DNA of 64,000 nucleotides, taken from Amycolatopsis orientalis DSM 43388. GTDB lineage: Bacteria; Actinomycetota; Actinomycetes; Mycobacteriales; Pseudonocardiaceae. Numbering within the stretch: the first letter of the stretch is position 1; every line of letters starts with the position of its first letter. The notes below the pieces were generated by a model. It did no database searches. It saw only the letters and a list, made by a program, of their open reading frames with translations, and was not told the origin of the DNA. Both the position numbers and the translations under genes were made by a program. The stretch lies in assembly GCF_000411975.1 (NCBI RefSeq), contig NZ_ASXG01000094.1:1-64000 (forward strand). Direction: 5' to 3'. This document shows positions 63,552 to 64,000 of the stretch, in pieces.

Positions 63552-64000
63552 CGACGCAAGCCGTCGTCCGAGCGCGATTGCTGAGCCACTTCACCGAAAC
63601 CCTCCGGGCGCTTCCGTCCGGATCGGCCCTGGTGCTGCGGCATCCGGACCTGCCCAACGCGGTGTTCCACAGCGGGCTCACCTTGGCTGACGACTACGGC
63701 CGCGACGAAACCCGGCGCTTCTTCGACATCGCTTACTGGGTGCTCGGGGCCACCGCCGAGACGTCCGGCCAGTACCTCGACCTGACGATGCGCTCGTGGC
63801 GCGCCCGGGGATGGGCGACGGAGTTCCGCGCGAATCCGCCCTCGGCCGGTTATGCGCGCACTTCCGACGGGTACGGGTTCGCGATCCGGTGCAGTATCAA
63901 CGGATACGTCAGCATGGCGGGCACGACGCCGGTCTTCGCCGCGGACTCGCCCGAGGGAGACCCGTTTCCCTGCCGGATCGATCGTCCGGTGGTCGCGGCA
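63548..64000 (+). CDS. Partial open frame, unrecognised, cut by window end
   Basis: The GTG at 63548 overlaps the stop of the gene before, and the frame stays open for 151 codons to the edge of the window without a stop. The translation begins VTTQAVVRARLLSHFTETLR and looks protein-like, with an LVLRHPDLPNAVFHSG stretch and several Trp and Tyr. I do not recognise the family. The coupling to the upstream gene indicates a two-gene unit of unknown role. Confidence 0.65.
   Translation, partial: MTTQAVVRARLLSHFTETLRALPSGSALVLRHPDLPNAVFHSGLTLADDYGRDETRRFFDIAYWVLGATAETSGQYLDLTMRSWRARGWATEFRANPPSAGYARTSDGYGFAIRCSINGYVSMAGTTPVFAADSPEGDPFPCRIDRPVVAA

Overview
The window reads as chromosomal DNA of a high-GC actinomycete, most like Amycolatopsis or a close pseudonocardial relative. 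Nearly all codons end in G or C, GTG and TTG starts are common, genes often overlap by four bases, and the families present (NDMA-dependent alcohol dehydrogenase, MftR-like regulator, IniB-like protein, SigJ-type sigma factor, HpnB-type glycosyltransferase) are typical of that group. The genus is inferred from gene content; there is no rRNA or marker gene. No tRNA, transposase, integrase, CRISPR array or biosynthetic megagene was found.

Layout. 1-1400 has no convincing gene. 1.4-8.4 kb: a TetX-like monooxygenase behind a doubled operator, small proteins, an AA10 lytic polysaccharide monooxygenase with a DasR-type dre palindrome, an aldehyde dehydrogenase, an alpha/beta hydrolase-TetR pair with its own operator, and two divergent Fur-family regulators. 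8.4-12.8 kb: a DUF885 peptidase-like protein, argG, and an HpnB-type glycosyltransferase. 12.86-15.94 kb: a tightly overlapping five-gene redox operon (small membrane protein, ApbE flavin transferase, ferric-reductase-like haem protein, NuoF-like protein, ferredoxin). 16-19.4 kb: an NB-ARC regulator remnant, a double-HTH protein, an orphan histidine kinase and a methyltransferase. 19.6-21.9 kb: an SPFH protein and a zinc-ribbon membrane protein resembling the YdjI/YdjG pair. 23.2-26.7 kb: two translationally coupled ABC-F proteins behind a possible leader-peptide attenuator. 26.8-29.8 kb: a flavin hydroxylase-MarR operon divergent from a TetR-MarR fusion regulator. 29.9-30.25 kb: a 43-bp minisatellite.

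31.0-38.3 kb looks like an alcohol-oxidation module. An AcoR-type activator is followed by aldehyde dehydrogenase, NDMA-dependent (nicotinoprotein) alcohol dehydrogenase, MoxR ATPase and a VWA protein, the last three overlapping, and then an MftR-like regulator. This suggests mycofactocin-linked oxidation of alcohols to acids, with MoxR/VWA as maturation factors. 38.5-42.6 kb: an Lrp regulator divergent from a fused indolepyruvate ferredoxin oxidoreductase. 43.0-44.8 kb: a structured leader and an IniB-like secreted-type protein ending at a strong terminator. 44.9-49.6 kb: a sigma factor with a fused zinc-finger anti-sigma-like tail, an ArsR/SRPBCC operon with a perfect operator, a SigJ/ECF41 sigma factor divergent from an NAD(P)-binding protein with an ECF41-like promoter, and a secreted HAD phosphatase. 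49.7-56.6 kb: aldo/keto reductase, amidohydrolase, serine hydrolase, aldehyde dehydrogenase and GMC oxidoreductase. 57.1-61.4 kb: an operon of copper amine oxidase, MoaF-family protein and a YtcJ-like amidohydrolase, divergent from two SDR enzymes. The right edge cuts an open reading frame.

Start sites were chosen from Shine-Dalgarno matches, overlaps and family lengths. Functions come from recognised motifs without database searches.
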